Notes: generated by a model not told the origin, from the letters alone. A stretch of 64,000 bases of DNA from JAOAPY01 sp038237475 (GCA_038237475.1 JBBRYS010000008.1:62001-126000); one strand, 5' to 3'; shown: positions 17,868 to 27,158, numbered from the stretch's first letter. Numbers and translations are program-made.

Positions 17868-18491
17868 ATGTTAAGAATCCTAACCATTGACGATCACGAA
17901 GTCGTGCGCGAAGGCATTAAAGGTATCTTCGTATCTGAGTTGGCCCGATTTGGTGAAGCGCGCAGTGGCTCAGAAGCTCTCAAGCTGGTGCAGGAAGAAG
18001 AATGGGATATTGCCGTGCTGGATATTTCGCTTCGCGAGCGCAGTGGTCTGGAGGTGCTGAAGGAGATCAAGCGTATCCGGCCTCGCCTACCAGTCCTAAT
18101 GCTCAGTATGCACGCGGAAGAACAGTACGCTGTGCGCGCGTTCAAAGCCGGCGCCTCCGGCTATATCAGCAAGGATAGTTCACGATTCGAACTGCACTCA
18201 GCAATTCTCAGGGTAATTAAAGGTGGTCGCTATGTTAGCCCGGCGCTTGCCGAAAGGATCGTTAGCGACTTTTCTTTGTCAGATAAGCCTCTCCATGAAT
18301 CCCTCTCGGATCGCGAATACGAAGTTCTGTGTCTGATTGCCTCAGGCAAAACCGTGGGCGAAATATCTGAGAAACTCGCGTTGAGCGACAAGACGATCAG
18401 TACCTATCGGCGCCGAATCCTGGACAAGATGCAGATGAGAACGAACGCTGAACTCACCCACTATAGCATCCGCAACAACCTCGTTGACTGA
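17868..18491 (+). CDS. NarL/FixJ-family response regulator
   Basis: 207 residues. Receiver domain with 'IDDHE', phospho-acceptor Asp in 'DIAVLDISLRE', Ser in 'VLMLSMH' and Lys in 'YISKDSS', then a LuxR-type HTH (about 140-200, 'LSDREYEVLCLIASGKTVGE', 'SDKTISTYRRRILDKM'). It follows the multisensor kinase by 19 nt in the same direction and is its likely phosphorylation target. Targets are not identifiable from the window. Confidence 0.93.
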   Translation: MLRILTIDDHEVVREGIKGIFVSELARFGEARSGSEALKLVQEEEWDIAVLDISLRERSGLEVLKEIKRIRPRLPVLMLSMHAEEQYAVRAFKAGASGYISKDSSRFELHSAILRVIKGGRYVSPALAERIVSDFSLSDKPLHESLSDREYEVLCLIASGKTVGEISEKLALSDKTISTYRRRILDKMQMRTNAELTHYSIRNNLVD

Positions 18492-18682
18492 CCCCTTGTA
18501 GGGCAAACCACTACGAATACCTTTCCCTTTGACGACCTTAAAATCAGCTTACCGCCGATAGGATATCCTCGGCAAAAATACTAATTTGCTTCTCACGCCT
18601 AACGCTTCCACTTTGGGCGGTGCCTGTCCTCCAAAATTATATGACCTCTGATGCGCCGTGGGGCGATAGCGCGTCAGAACCA

Positions 18683-18713
18683 GAGGGCACGGCCTTTTTT
18701 AGGCCGCGCCCTC
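18683..18713 (+). other. Stem-loop in the leader of the 18776 regulator
   Basis: 'GAGGGCACGGCCT' (18683-18695) pairs with 'AGGCCGCGCCCTC' (18701-18713): 13 positions with one mismatch, around a TTTTT loop. The T-run is in the loop, not after the stem, so it is not a normal terminator. It lies 62 nt before the ATG at 18776 and may terminate the upstream unit weakly or act as a leader structure. Confidence 0.5.
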
Positions 18714-18775
18714 TCGAGTTCTTCTTCGGCGAGGCGTATATCGGTACAACTCAGGAATTGACGAAGAGGAGCAAT

Positions 18776-19183
18776 ATGGGCAATGGAATGCTGGAAACCA
18801 GCCTGCACGTTTTAATTGCTGATGATTCCGCCTTCCTGCGTAACCGGCTAGCCAGGATGATTACGCGAATTAGCGGAGTAGGCCACGTACACTTGGCCGC
18901 AGACACTGCGAGTGCGCTGCTTACAGTCAGGGATCAAGCCGTCGACCTCGCCATCTTAGATATTCAAATGCCAGGCGGCAGCGGCATTGACGCGCTTCGC
19001 ACGATTAAAGAAAGGAGTCCGTCACCAATTGTCATAATGCTCACCAACTATCCCTATCCTCAGTACCAACAAAAGTGTGAAAATCTCGGAGCCGACTACT
19101 TTTTTTCGAAATCGACAAATTCAACTGAGTTAATTGACCTGGTTGCACGACTGGCGATTACTAAAGGGAATTCCAATGGGTAA
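18776..19183 (+). CDS. Single-domain response regulator
   Basis: About 135 residues. One receiver domain: 'IADDSAF', phospho-acceptor Asp in 'DLAILDIQMPGG', Thr in 'IVIMLTNY', Lys in 'YFFSKSTN'. The open frame reaches back to 18620, but the ATG at 18776 has a strong GAGGAG six bases upstream and the receiver starts right after it. The 3' end overlaps the ATG of the hybrid kinase (19176), so the two are coupled. It has no output domain and may shuttle phosphate from the downstream kinase. Confidence 0.88.
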   Translation: MGNGMLETSLHVLIADDSAFLRNRLARMITRISGVGHVHLAADTASALLTVRDQAVDLAILDIQMPGGSGIDALRTIKERSPSPIVIMLTNYPYPQYQQKCENLGADYFFSKSTNSTELIDLVARLAITKGNSNG

Positions 19184-22106
19184 GGCGACCACCTCTTTCG
19201 AAGTGCCACCGGCTGACCAACCAGATTCCGCAGCGCCCAGTGACACACTCTTTGCGGCTTTGGACAACTTCATCCGCGTGACAGGACAGAGCGAGCTGGC
19301 GGCGGTCCTGCAATCTCACCGGGAAGAGTACGCAGCCTACCGCGAGTTGTTTGATAACACCAGTGACGCGATGTATATCCACGATCTGGAAGGCCGCTAC
19401 CTGGCGGCCAACTACGCGGCGACGGAACTAGTTGGATACAGCCGCACCGAGGTCCTGGGCAGACACATCTCGGACTTTGTTCCCCCGGAGCAGATGGCTG
19501 AGATTGAACTTCGGATGCGGGAAAAGCTACTCAGGCCACAAACTACATCCTACGAACTTGAGGTGATCACGAGGAGTGGTCAACGAATCCCGCTCGAAGT
19601 CACCAGCCGGCTGGTTTTCGAAAATGGCGTTCCCGTGGGAGTGCAGGGTATGGCGCGCGACATCAGCGAGCGCAAAAAAAATGATCAGACCCTAAGGGAA
19701 AGCGAAGAGCGCTTCCGCAGATTATTTGAAAATGCAAACGATATCATTTTCACTTGTGATCTATCCGGGACCTTCACTTCTCTGAACCCGGCTGGCGAGC
19801 GATTGACTGAATACTCATGTGAGGAAGCAATGGTTTTGACCTTTGCGCAGGTAGTAGCACCCGAGTATCTCCAAATGGCCACGGAGATGCTGCAACGCAA
19901 GCAGGTTATGGATGCTCCCACCATCTATGAGGTGGAAATTATTACGAAGACCGGTAGGCGATTGGCGCTTGAAATTAACTCATGCGGGATCCGCAGCGAA
20001 GGAAAAACAGTCGGAGTGCAGGGGATTGGTCGCGACATCAGTGAGCGAAGGAGAATGGATCTCGAGCGCCAGTCGCTCTTTGACATTATTCACGGATTGA
20101 GTACCTGTGCCAATCTTGAGGAACTGTTAAAGCAAATTCACGAATCCATCCAGAAAGTTCTTTATGCAGAGAATTGCTTCGTCGCGCTGTTCGACGATAC
20201 AACGGCCAGTCTTGCCATGCAGTTCTTTACAGACAAATACGACTCTGTGCCGCCCCCTCAGAAACTCGGTAAAAGCTGCGCGGCCCGTGTCTTCAAAACT
20301 GGAAAGTCATTACTCCTTGATCCGGCACTCTTTGCCGATTTGGTTGCGAGCGGCGAAGTCGAACTCGTCGGCAAACCTTCACCGTCGTGGCTGGGGGTGC
20401 CGCTCAATACACCCTCGCGAACGATCGGTGTTTTGGTCGTGCAACACTACACAGACGAGCATGCCTACAGGGAACGCGACGTGGAGTTTCTTTCGTCAGT
20501 AGGCGACCAGGTTGCCATCGCCATAGAACGCAAGCGCTCCGAGATAAATTTGAACCGGTTGGTAGCTGCAGTCGAGCAAACCGGCGAAAGCGTTATGATC
20601 ACCGATATCGAGGGGAATATTCAGTATGTGAATCCCGCGTTTGAGCGCATCACCGGCTACACAGGGGCGGAAGTGTTGGGTCATAACCCACGCCTCCTTA
20701 AGAGCGGCAAGACCGACCCTGCGGTGTATGGTGCGATGTGGGAAACTATCAGCCGGGGTGACATTTGGGTCGGTAACCTAATCAACAAGCGGAAAGACGG
20801 CTCGCTCTTCGAAGAGTACGCGACGGTCTCTCCTGTTCGGGATGACTCCGGACGAGTTCAAAGTTACATGGCCGTAAAACAGGACCTGAGCCTGCAAACC
20901 CGGCTTGAAACCCAACTGCGCCAATCGCAACGACTGGAAGCAGTTGGTCAATTGGCCGGGGGCGTGGCGCACGACTTTAACAACTTGCTGACCGTGATAC
21001 TTTGTTATAGCGAACTCTCACTCAAGCGCACTGAAGCGATGAGTCCCATCGGGCGCAACCTGGGTGAAATCAAGCGAGCGGCGGAACGAGCGGCCTCGCT
21101 CACCCGCCAACTGCTGGCATTCAGCCGCAGGCAGATCCTTGATCCTCGCGTTCTCGATCTGAACACAGTGGTTGTTGACATGTCTGAAATGCTGCGTCGT
21201 CTTATAGGCGAGGACATTGACATGGTCACGGCCCTGCAATCTGATCTGGGAAAAGTAAAAGCCGATCCCGGGCAGGTCGAACAGATAATTATGAACCTGG
21301 TTGTTAACGCCCGTGACGCAATGCCCGGTGGCGGCAAGATGACCATCGAAACTGCAGACGTCTGGTTGGGCGATGAATACGCGCATAGCCACATGCCAAC
21401 TCAACCCGGTCCGTATGTGATGCTGGCAATCAGTGACAACGGGACTGGCATGGACGCGGAAACCCAGGCGCAGGTCTTCGAACCATTCTTTACCACCAAG
21501 GACCACGGCAAGGGGACGGGTCTCGGTCTCTCAACAGTCTACGGAATTGTAAAACAAAGCGGTGGGTTTATCTGGGTTTATAGCGAGCCGGGGCAGGGAA
21601 CTACTTTCAAAATTTACCTGTCCCTGGTTGAGGGCCGTGCCCATGAGTACAAGCGAGACGTACCTCTGGAAACGGCCTTCAACGGAACGGAGACGATCCT
21701 GCTGACCGAAGATGAAGATATGGTACGGAGGCTCGCCCGCCAGGTGCTCGAGATGAACGGCTATCATGTACTTGAAGCCGCCAGTGGCGCCGCTGCGGTC
21801 GCAATTTGCGAAAAGTATCCGGAGCCGATTCATTTGCTGCTGACCGATGTCATCATGCCTGAGATGAGCGGACGTGAGTTGGCGAACCGGTTAGCTAAAA
21901 TTCGCCCGGAGATAAAGGTGCTGTATATGTCCGGCTACACCGACGATGCTATAGCACACCACGGCCTGCTTGACTCGGGGATTACTCTTTTGCAGAAACC
22001 TTTTTCGCCAGGCACCGTGGGTCGCAAAGTGCGCGAGGTGCTGGACTCAGCTACCGAATTAGAAGCCCCAACGTCTTTGAACTCCAGCGAAGATGCGACC
22101 AACTAA
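19176..22106 (+). CDS. Hybrid histidine kinase with PAS, GAF and receiver domains
   Basis: 976 residues. PAS1 (about 50-165), PAS2 (about 175-295), GAF (about 300-450), PAS3 (about 460-580), HisKA with the phospho-acceptor His in 'LAGGVAHDFNNLLTVI' (about 599), HATPase_c ('NLVVNARDAMP', 'GLGLSTVYGIVKQSGG') and a C-terminal receiver (about 840-960, Asp in 'LLLTDVIMPEMSG', Lys in 'LQKPFSP'). The frame opens at 19134, but the ATG at 19176 is preferred because the sensor region starts soon after. It overlaps the single-domain regulator by 8 nt. No membrane segments. The terminal receiver suggests phosphotransfer to the small partner encoded upstream. Confidence 0.92.
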   Translation: MGKATTSFEVPPADQPDSAAPSDTLFAALDNFIRVTGQSELAAVLQSHREEYAAYRELFDNTSDAMYIHDLEGRYLAANYAATELVGYSRTEVLGRHISDFVPPEQMAEIELRMREKLLRPQTTSYELEVITRSGQRIPLEVTSRLVFENGVPVGVQGMARDISERKKNDQTLRESEERFRRLFENANDIIFTCDLSGTFTSLNPAGERLTEYSCEEAMVLTFAQVVAPEYLQMATEMLQRKQVMDAPTIYEVEIITKTGRRLALEINSCGIRSEGKTVGVQGIGRDISERRRMDLERQSLFDIIHGLSTCANLEELLKQIHESIQKVLYAENCFVALFDDTTASLAMQFFTDKYDSVPPPQKLGKSCAARVFKTGKSLLLDPALFADLVASGEVELVGKPSPSWLGVPLNTPSRTIGVLVVQHYTDEHAYRERDVEFLSSVGDQVAIAIERKRSEINLNRLVAAVEQTGESVMITDIEGNIQYVNPAFERITGYTGAEVLGHNPRLLKSGKTDPAVYGAMWETISRGDIWVGNLINKRKDGSLFEEYATVSPVRDDSGRVQSYMAVKQDLSLQTRLETQLRQSQRLEAVGQLAGGVAHDFNNLLTVILCYSELSLKRTEAMSPIGRNLGEIKRAAERAASLTRQLLAFSRRQILDPRVLDLNTVVVDMSEMLRRLIGEDIDMVTALQSDLGKVKADPGQVEQIIMNLVVNARDAMPGGGKMTIETADVWLGDEYAHSHMPTQPGPYVMLAISDNGTGMDAETQAQVFEPFFTTKDHGKGTGLGLSTVYGIVKQSGGFIWVYSEPGQGTTFKIYLSLVEGRAHEYKRDVPLETAFNGTETILLTEDEDMVRRLARQVLEMNGYHVLEAASGAAAVAICEKYPEPIHLLLTDVIMPEMSGRELANRLAKIRPEIKVLYMSGYTDDAIAHHGLLDSGITLLQKPFSPGTVGRKVREVLDSATELEAPTSLNSSEDATN

Positions 22107-22121
22107 AAAAGATATCTGTTC

Positions 22122-23555
22122 CTACCGCTCTTTGGGAACGGCAGGTCCCGGCGATTTATTCTCATTTGGAATCAGATACTCGAGCCATCCGATCATCATC
22201 TCGTCATAACTCGGATCGCCCCAGCGGACTGCCTTGGTTGGATCGGGGTTGTGGCTGTTCTTCGCAGAATTGTCGAAATGCGCCGTGACGATCATGCGAG
22301 ATCCTTTCGGAATCTTCAGCGGACTCTTTAGCCGGTAGACCGTCTGCCAGCTGAACTCAAATTTCGGCACCCAGAGCAAGGTCTGCCGCCGACCGCCGGG
22401 AAAAAACACTTCATATCTCATATCTTTGCCGCGCAAGTGCATGTGCGGCATATAAGAGATCAACTCCACGTCCTGCTTAAAGGTGTAGGCGGCCGTAACT
22501 TTGTGATTCGCAGCGCCGGCAGGGATTTTAAAAAAGTGATTCGGTATGGTGAAGCTGACTGCTCGCTTAGCCGGCGGTTCCTTCGCAAAGATCAAACCCA
22601 CAATCGTGCGATCCTTCTGTTCCGTCCTAATGGAGTCATGAAAGTTGGAATAGTGAATCTGTAGAACAATTGTGGAGCCGGCCGGGATTAGCTTGGCTGT
22701 TCCGGGAGGATAAACATCCGGGCCTTTGCCCGGGGCGTATGAGCCCAGCAGGATACTATATTCGCCATCACCTTCCCCGGTTCGGTCGCTGAACAGTGAA
22801 CCGCCGTTAGGTGCGTTGGCGCCGTCGTCAATCACCGGAGCGTCCAGCTTGACTCGCGAGAGCGAGCCTTCTTTGTAAAAGATCGCCGGCGCATTATCTG
22901 CTTGCGGAAACTCAGCGCCGAGTCGCTTGCCTCCACCTGAAAGCGCCGAGGGTGTCAGCACGTGCGCAATTACGTGATGCACGATCATGTTATTTCCCGG
23001 CAGAATTTCAGCCGCCTGCACCCACTTATCCTCTTTGAATTTTGTGGGAAAGGTGACATAGACGTAACTGTCGGGTGAGTTCGCTGCGACCGTATATGCT
23101 TCGGACATTGCCAACACGTAGTCCGGCCTGCCGATCTTCCAGCCCGGATAATAAACAGGTGGTGTAGGCAGATCCAACGGGTTGCCCTCTTTCGCTCCCT
23201 GCGCCACCCAGGCCAGAATGGTTTCGAGATCCTTCTTATTGAGACGCCGATCGTTTTGGAAGTCTCCGTAGCGCGCGTCGGCATGCCACGGTGGCATCTC
23301 TCCGGCTGCTACTCTTTGGCGAATGGACTGCGCGAACGGCAGGACCTCTTGGTAAGTCAAAACGGAAAACGGCCCGATATCGTGAGGGCGATGACACTCG
23401 GCGCAGTGTTGATAAAAGATTGGCGCGACGTCTTTGTTGTACGTAATCTCCTGCTGAACTGAAACGGACGCACCGGCCGTGCGTGCGACCACGAGCAGAC
23501 TGGCGGCCGCGAACAGGATCAAGAGCGAAAATAGAAAAAGCCTCCGCGAGGCCAT
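22122..23555 (-). CDS. Secreted cytochrome c protein with copper type II monooxygenase-like domain
   Basis: 477 residues. A signal peptide (about 1-30, 'RRLFLFSLLILFAAASLLV') leads into a c-type cytochrome domain with one heme motif, CAECH (about residues 51-55), and a candidate Met ligand further on. The rest resembles the copper type II, ascorbate-dependent monooxygenase fold seen fused to cytochromes in Acidobacteriota: His-rich strands 'NNMIVHHVIAHVL', 'LQIHYSNFH', 'MPHMHLRGKDM' and 'VTAHFDNSAKN'. The ATG at 23555 has AAGGAG eight bases upstream and is preferred to the frame start at 23591. Probably a periplasmic redox enzyme; substrate unknown. It converges with the hybrid kinase, 15 nt apart. 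Confidence 0.82.
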   Translation of the reverse strand: MASRRLFLFSLLILFAAASLLVVARTAGASVSVQQEITYNKDVAPIFYQHCAECHRPHDIGPFSVLTYQEVLPFAQSIRQRVAAGEMPPWHADARYGDFQNDRRLNKKDLETILAWVAQGAKEGNPLDLPTPPVYYPGWKIGRPDYVLAMSEAYTVAANSPDSYVYVTFPTKFKEDKWVQAAEILPGNNMIVHHVIAHVLTPSALSGGGKRLGAEFPQADNAPAIFYKEGSLSRVKLDAPVIDDGANAPNGGSLFSDRTGEGDGEYSILLGSYAPGKGPDVYPPGTAKLIPAGSTIVLQIHYSNFHDSIRTEQKDRTIVGLIFAKEPPAKRAVSFTIPNHFFKIPAGAANHKVTAAYTFKQDVELISYMPHMHLRGKDMRYEVFFPGGRRQTLLWVPKFEFSWQTVYRLKSPLKIPKGSRMIVTAHFDNSAKNSHNPDPTKAVRWGDPSYDEMMIGWLEYLIPNENKSPGPAVPKER

Positions 23556-23863
23556 TGTGCAGTCTCCTTCGAATAGTGAAATGCGCAACAAGAGACTAAC
23601 AAACGCTCAGACTGGTCGACAAGTGCGAGGCCTAACAGCGAATAGCCATTGGGGATGAATCTTGAACAGCAGTGGGACTCGTAGTCCGCATTATGAATTG
23701 GCCGTCCGCGCTAGCGGCCGATCGACAATAGCCCAGCAATTCACTGCTGGGGATCAAAGCGGCAAGCATTGCTAGTCCGTGAAACGGACGGCTGAAATAA
23801 CCCGCCCGGCATCCCCTCTCACCGGCAAAATGGCGGGCTTTTATCGTTCGTCAGTTTCGTGGA
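23556..23863. other. 308-nt gap with several hairpins
   Basis: Holds three inverted repeats: CCCAGCA/TGCTGGG (23732-23751), GTCCGT-GAA-ACGGAC (23775-23789) and a nested GC-rich stem at 23801-23838. No gene is visible. The right part is the 3' region of the 23864 gene; the left part carries the leader of the cytochrome gene. Confidence 0.45.
23801..23842. terminator. Probable terminator downstream of the 23864 gene
   Basis: CCCGCC (23801-23806) pairs with GGCGGG (23832-23837), with an inner CCGG/CCGG pairing. CTTTTA follows on the plus strand and TTATTT on the minus strand. It lies 26 nt past the stop of the minus-strand gene and could also work for plus-strand transcripts. The U-tract is modest. 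Confidence 0.45.
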
Positions 23864-24547
23864 CTACTGGGCTTGTGAGGAACCTACACTCTCCGCTTCA
23901 TTCCACCCGAGCAAGGCTGCGAAAATTAGGATCGACGCTGACAAAACTCGCGCCCAGGCGCCATGAATTGTCAGCGAGCGTCTGCCTGTCAGGAACAGCT
24001 TTCCAGTGAGCAGTCCAACTACTGCGCTGATGAAGGTCACCAGAGCATAAATCCCAAAGGTCGCCAGGATGAACACCAGGCAACCGTTGAATATGTAAGC
24101 CGCCGGTTTGTTGGCCGCGAGCACCAACGGATTCGCCGACTCGTCCTGACTGCCCGTCAGTTTTTGATGGATGGTCCACTGAATTCCATCGAGCCACTTG
24201 TGCATCTGTATGCCGTAATAACCGCCGACGTCAGCCAACATGTAGCCCCGCCAGCCGTAGCGCTCGACCATGAGTTCCAGATCCACGCTGGTCCCATCGG
24301 CAACTGTTCGAAAACGAAGGTTCGCAATGGCTCGGTGAGTGAAGCTGTAGCCGTGTGCTGTAAAGCCGTCGGCCGGGTTAATGGCAGTCAGTAAATTTTT
24401 GAAGTTGGCCGGATTGCTTGCGTCGGCTGGGTTGGTGATTTGCCACCCCAGTGACTCGGACATGAAGGTGCGCGCCGCTTCAAGCACTTCGTCGCGTTGC
24501 GCAGCGAAGACTCTCTCCAGATGAAAGTGTTTGTACTTCCAATCCAT
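23864..24547 (-). CDS. Membrane protein of unknown function
   Basis: 227 residues. The N-terminal 130 residues are soluble ('MDWKYKHFHLERVFAAQRDE' at the start) and look like an SRPBCC- or PH-like alpha/beta domain with the repeated theme '...TSVDLELMVERYGWRGYMLADVGGYYG'. Two hydrophobic segments follow (about 150-175 and 195-215). No catalytic motif is visible. Transcribed alone, opposite to the EthD gene. The function is unknown; the upstream region (24548-24600) is AT-rich and may hold its promoter. Confidence 0.7.
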   Translation of the reverse strand: MDWKYKHFHLERVFAAQRDEVLEAARTFMSESLGWQITNPADASNPANFKNLLTAINPADGFTAHGYSFTHRAIANLRFRTVADGTSVDLELMVERYGWRGYMLADVGGYYGIQMHKWLDGIQWTIHQKLTGSQDESANPLVLAANKPAAYIFNGCLVFILATFGIYALVTFISAVVGLLTGKLFLTGRRSLTIHGAWARVLSASILIFAALLGWNEAESVGSSQAQ

Positions 24548-24741
24548 CGCGCTAGTGGGCGCAGTATACCCACCGGCTCAAGGTTGTCAAACTTTTTTAC
24601 CTCCTAAAAGCCGCCTAGATAACGATTTGTTTTGCGCGCCAGGTTACGGTTTTGATATAAGCCCTGCGTTCTCTATTTCACGATTTGCGGCGACAGCAAA
24701 AGGTCGTGATTCCGTTTAGCTAACACAGGAGGTTCAGACAA

Positions 24742-25071
24742 ATGGCTGGAGTAAAACTAATGGTGATGTATCCCCAACCGAAGGATCTCGAAACTTTTGA
24801 AAACGCGTACAACAACGAACACATTCCAATGGCCGCGCCAATTTTCCAGCGGGCCGGCGCTACCAAAGCTGTCCTTTCAAAGATGACTGGCGCGCCGAGC
24901 GGCGCCCCCGCCTTTCACCGGATTGCCGAAATTCATTTCGCCTCATTGGCGGATCTACAGGCAGCAGCAGCCTCGCAGGAAGGGCAGGACGCGCTCGCGC
25001 ACGCTGTGAAAATTTCCAGCGGCGGTCCACCCGTCGTCATGATCGCGGAAGAAGACACGGTCACGTTCTGA
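24742..25071 (+). CDS. EthD-family small protein
   Basis: 109 residues of a dimeric alpha-beta barrel (ferredoxin-like) fold. 'KLMVMYPQPKDLETFENAYN' and 'EHIPMA' match the EthD signature (strand, then 'D...F...Y...H.P'). A perfect AGGAGG lies eight bases upstream of the ATG, pointing to high expression. Family members take part in ether degradation or act as small-molecule-binding monooxygenase-like proteins; here the role is open. Monocistronic. Confidence 0.85.
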   Translation: MAGVKLMVMYPQPKDLETFENAYNNEHIPMAAPIFQRAGATKAVLSKMTGAPSGAPAFHRIAEIHFASLADLQAAAASQEGQDALAHAVKISSGGPPVVMIAEEDTVTF

Positions 25072-25289
25072 CATTACAGTTAAGTCACACCTTACCGGAC
25101 CAGGAGGGTGTCCAATTGCGACGACTTGAGAAACTCTACCTCGGGACGGTGGGTCGGGGGAATGTTGGCTTCTCGTATTCACTCTCGTCATCAGCCAAAT
25201 TCTTCGGCTTAAAAATAATCTTCAAAGAATCGATTTTGTGAAAGCAGATGATCGTTTTTGACTTCAATGTGCAAAAGTGAGTAGAGGAG

Positions 25290-25324
25290 AAAACGGGCGA
25301 CCCGACATTCGATTGGGTCGCCCG
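25290..25324 (-). terminator. Terminator of the tRNA-Val gene
   Basis: On the minus strand a perfect 10-bp stem, CGGGCGACCC with GGGTCGCCCG (25324-25315 and 25303-25294), with an 11-nt loop, is followed by TTTTCTCCTCT. It starts 16 nt after the CCA end of the tRNA. A textbook intrinsic terminator. Confidence 0.9.
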
Positions 25325-25340
25325 GAGAATATTGAAAATT

Positions 25341-25415
<75 letters not shown>

Positions 25416-25852
25416 GTAAAACCTTTAGACTCAACCGGTTGCGCGGACTATTGGACCGCGTAATGACCCCCGGAATCTCGTTAAGATGAGCCATCTTAGA
25501 CGATCCCTGCCCGCTTGCGCCAGTGGTGGTAGGCGCACTCTTTCATCACCAGAACTTTACCGTAGGTAGATGGCTACACCTTTATCGGGATTATCAATTT
25601 CATAAAAACCGCCTTTGCTCGCCCGAACAGATCATCCTGACGCCCTGGGAAAAGCTGAACGCCGCCCTCCGCATTTGCGAATCGGACTCTCGGCAAAAAC
25701 GTAAATAATTGCCTTTTTTAAAAGTAGAAGCCGCCAAGAGATGTTTTGGGGTTTTCCCGTTCTTTCCCATTCCTTACCATCGCGTACCCGTCGCGTGCAG
25801 TTATTTTTGTCCACTTATTGGCCAGGTGGGACAGCCGGCCCTTGCCCGGGGT
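25416..25852. other. 437-nt gap without a convincing gene
   Basis: A few 60-residue open frames on both strands show no domain-like composition. The first 60 nt should contain the tRNA-Val promoter. The rest shows no hairpin with a U-tract and neither of the two operator types found elsewhere in the window. Confidence 0.4.
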
Positions 25853-26419
25853 TCAAACAATAAACCGCGGAGGGATGTGCTCAATTTCATGCCTAATGCG
25901 GGCTATGAGGGTTGAGCGTTTGGCTTCGTCTAACAGTAGATTGGCCCACTTGTAGATATGGCCTTCCTCCAACTGATTGTGAGTTTCTAGTCGACTCTGG
26001 ACTTTTACAATCGAACGCCGCACGTTGAGAAGCCGCTTACGAATGATGTCGTGGTTGGAGCGAGTTTCCGGTTGTCGCATGATATTGATGGAAGTTCCCA
26101 ACTTGCGCATAAAGAACTCATGGTCCACCCGGAGCTGCTCAATAGCACTCTGAGCTTCCTGATACTCAGGTGCGCCACGCGTGGCACGGAAGTTCGCTCG
26201 TGGCACTTCCAGGATAGAAGGGAATAAACAGAGATGTTCGGCTCGGATATGAACGGCAAGTCGCGCCCACAGCAGATCGAGAAGTTCAAAGCTTTGGGAT
26301 TCATTCTCTTGGTCTAACGCTGCCAGTAGTTTGCATACCAGCTTATCTACCTCCCAGTGGTCATCAGCTAAGGCGCGCGCCACTTCTTTTGGCTGTTGAT
26401 TATTAATAGCTGACATCAT
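25853..26419 (-). CDS. Hemerythrin-like (HHE) domain protein
   Basis: 188 residues from the ATG at 26419 (a second ATG follows immediately). A four-helix bundle with hemerythrin-type ligands: 'ADDHWEVDKLV', 'VHIRAEHLCLFPSI', 'LRVDHEFFMRKL' and 'ETHNQLEEGHIYKW'. Such proteins carry a di-iron or di-metal centre used to bind O2 or NO, or to sense redox state. The open frame extends to 26617, but that part overlaps the zinc-ribbon gene and looks non-coding. The two genes are 29 nt apart on the same strand, likely one operon. No membrane segment. Confidence 0.83.
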   Translation of the reverse strand: MMSAINNQQPKEVARALADDHWEVDKLVCKLLAALDQENESQSFELLDLLWARLAVHIRAEHLCLFPSILEVPRANFRATRGAPEYQEAQSAIEQLRVDHEFFMRKLGTSINIMRQPETRSNHDIIRKRLLNVRRSIVKVQSRLETHNQLEEGHIYKWANLLLDEAKRSTLIARIRHEIEHIPPRFIV

Positions 26420-26448
26420 TTGAGGTCGATGATTCGCTGCTCGGGCTC

Positions 26449-26652
26449 TCAGGAAGCGCTGAAGTTCGACACGACGGCAAGGCGACGAGAGCGTTTCCAC
26501 GAAGGGCTGAATTTCTTGTCCCGCTGGTCCTCTTGCTCGACACAGGCACCGCAAAGGTAGTATGGCCGAGTGTTCGGAGCCATAAACTTGATCAGGCGCC
26601 GCCCTTCCGAGTCGCATCTACTGCAGTGTGATTTATCTGGCAATGGGTACAT
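26449..26652 (-). CDS. Small zinc-ribbon protein
   Basis: 67 residues starting at 26652; the longer frame to 26718 is less likely because GAGGTGAGG stands just before this ATG. Two knuckles, CSRC (about residues 10-13) and CGAC (about 34-37), form a zinc ribbon; the tail is basic ('SWKRSRRLA'). It may bind nucleic acid or a protein partner. It is the first gene of a pair with the hemerythrin-like gene. Confidence 0.7.
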   Translation of the reverse strand: MYPLPDKSHCSRCDSEGRRLIKFMAPNTRPYYLCGACVEQEDQRDKKFSPSWKRSRRLAVVSNFSAS

Positions 26653-26738
26653 TGTCCTCACCTCGTTTCTGAAAAGAATTTTCAATCCGCAAGCAAATGA
26701 CAAGCATACCGGCTTCACTCGGCAGGCAAGCGCGCGCG

Positions 26739-27158
26739 TCAGATTGGCGATCCCTTAGCTGCGCTCTCCGAGCCATCATAAGCATTGCCTCTTGTTCCCC
26801 TTTCTAGAAAGAGTAGTTTACCCCTCGACTCTGAGTTTTGCTCGCTTCGCGTAACACGCTGCAGCCGCTTCAGTGTGCGGTAGATAATTTTGGCGCTCAC
26901 TGTAACTGCCGAAATATCATCATTCCAACGTGTCAGTGCCGCTTCAATTTGTGAATCGCCGAAATGATCCAAAGGGTATCCGGCCTTCAAGAACTCTCGC
27001 CGGATATTCACGATTGCGCGTTGTCGCCGCCGCGCCTTCACAATCTGATTCAATTTCGTAATCAAGATTCCTTTGCCTCTTTCCTTCCTACCGCGTCGCT
27101 GGCCCCAATGCCAGCTAAGGGCCGCGCTACTAAAACTGAACGCCGGAGATTCTCTCAA
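26739..27158 (-). CDS. Hypothetical basic protein
   Basis: Up to 139 residues. The central part ('RREFLKAGYPLDHFGDSQIE' and the following 'RWNDDISAVTVSAKIIYRTL') has a coherent helical pattern, while both ends look like read-through. A TTG start inside the frame, preceded by purine-rich AGGAAAGAGG and AAAGGA, would give about 108 residues and may be the real start. No family recognised. It is on the same strand as the zinc-ribbon/hemerythrin pair, 86 nt upstream of it. Confidence 0.45.
   Translation of the reverse strand: MRESPAFSFSSAALSWHWGQRRGRKERGKGILITKLNQIVKARRRQRAIVNIRREFLKAGYPLDHFGDSQIEAALTRWNDDISAVTVSAKIIYRTLKRLQRVTRSEQNSESRGKLLFLERGTRGNAYDGSESAAKGSPI

Noticed and set aside
24711..24727. 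TAGCTAACAC before the EthD gene as another bipartite operator
   Set aside because: Only one imperfect arm; no partner 22-23 nt away.
25080..25090. TTAAGTCAC after the EthD gene, like half of the Crp/Fnr box
   Set aside because: Only a half-site and not upstream of any plus-strand gene.
25523..25708. 61-residue plus-strand frame after the tRNA
   Set aside because: No ribosome binding site and no family pattern.
26449..26617. N-terminal extension of the hemerythrin frame up to 26617
   Set aside because: It overlaps a zinc-ribbon gene with its own ribosome binding site and is Arg-rich like a shadow.
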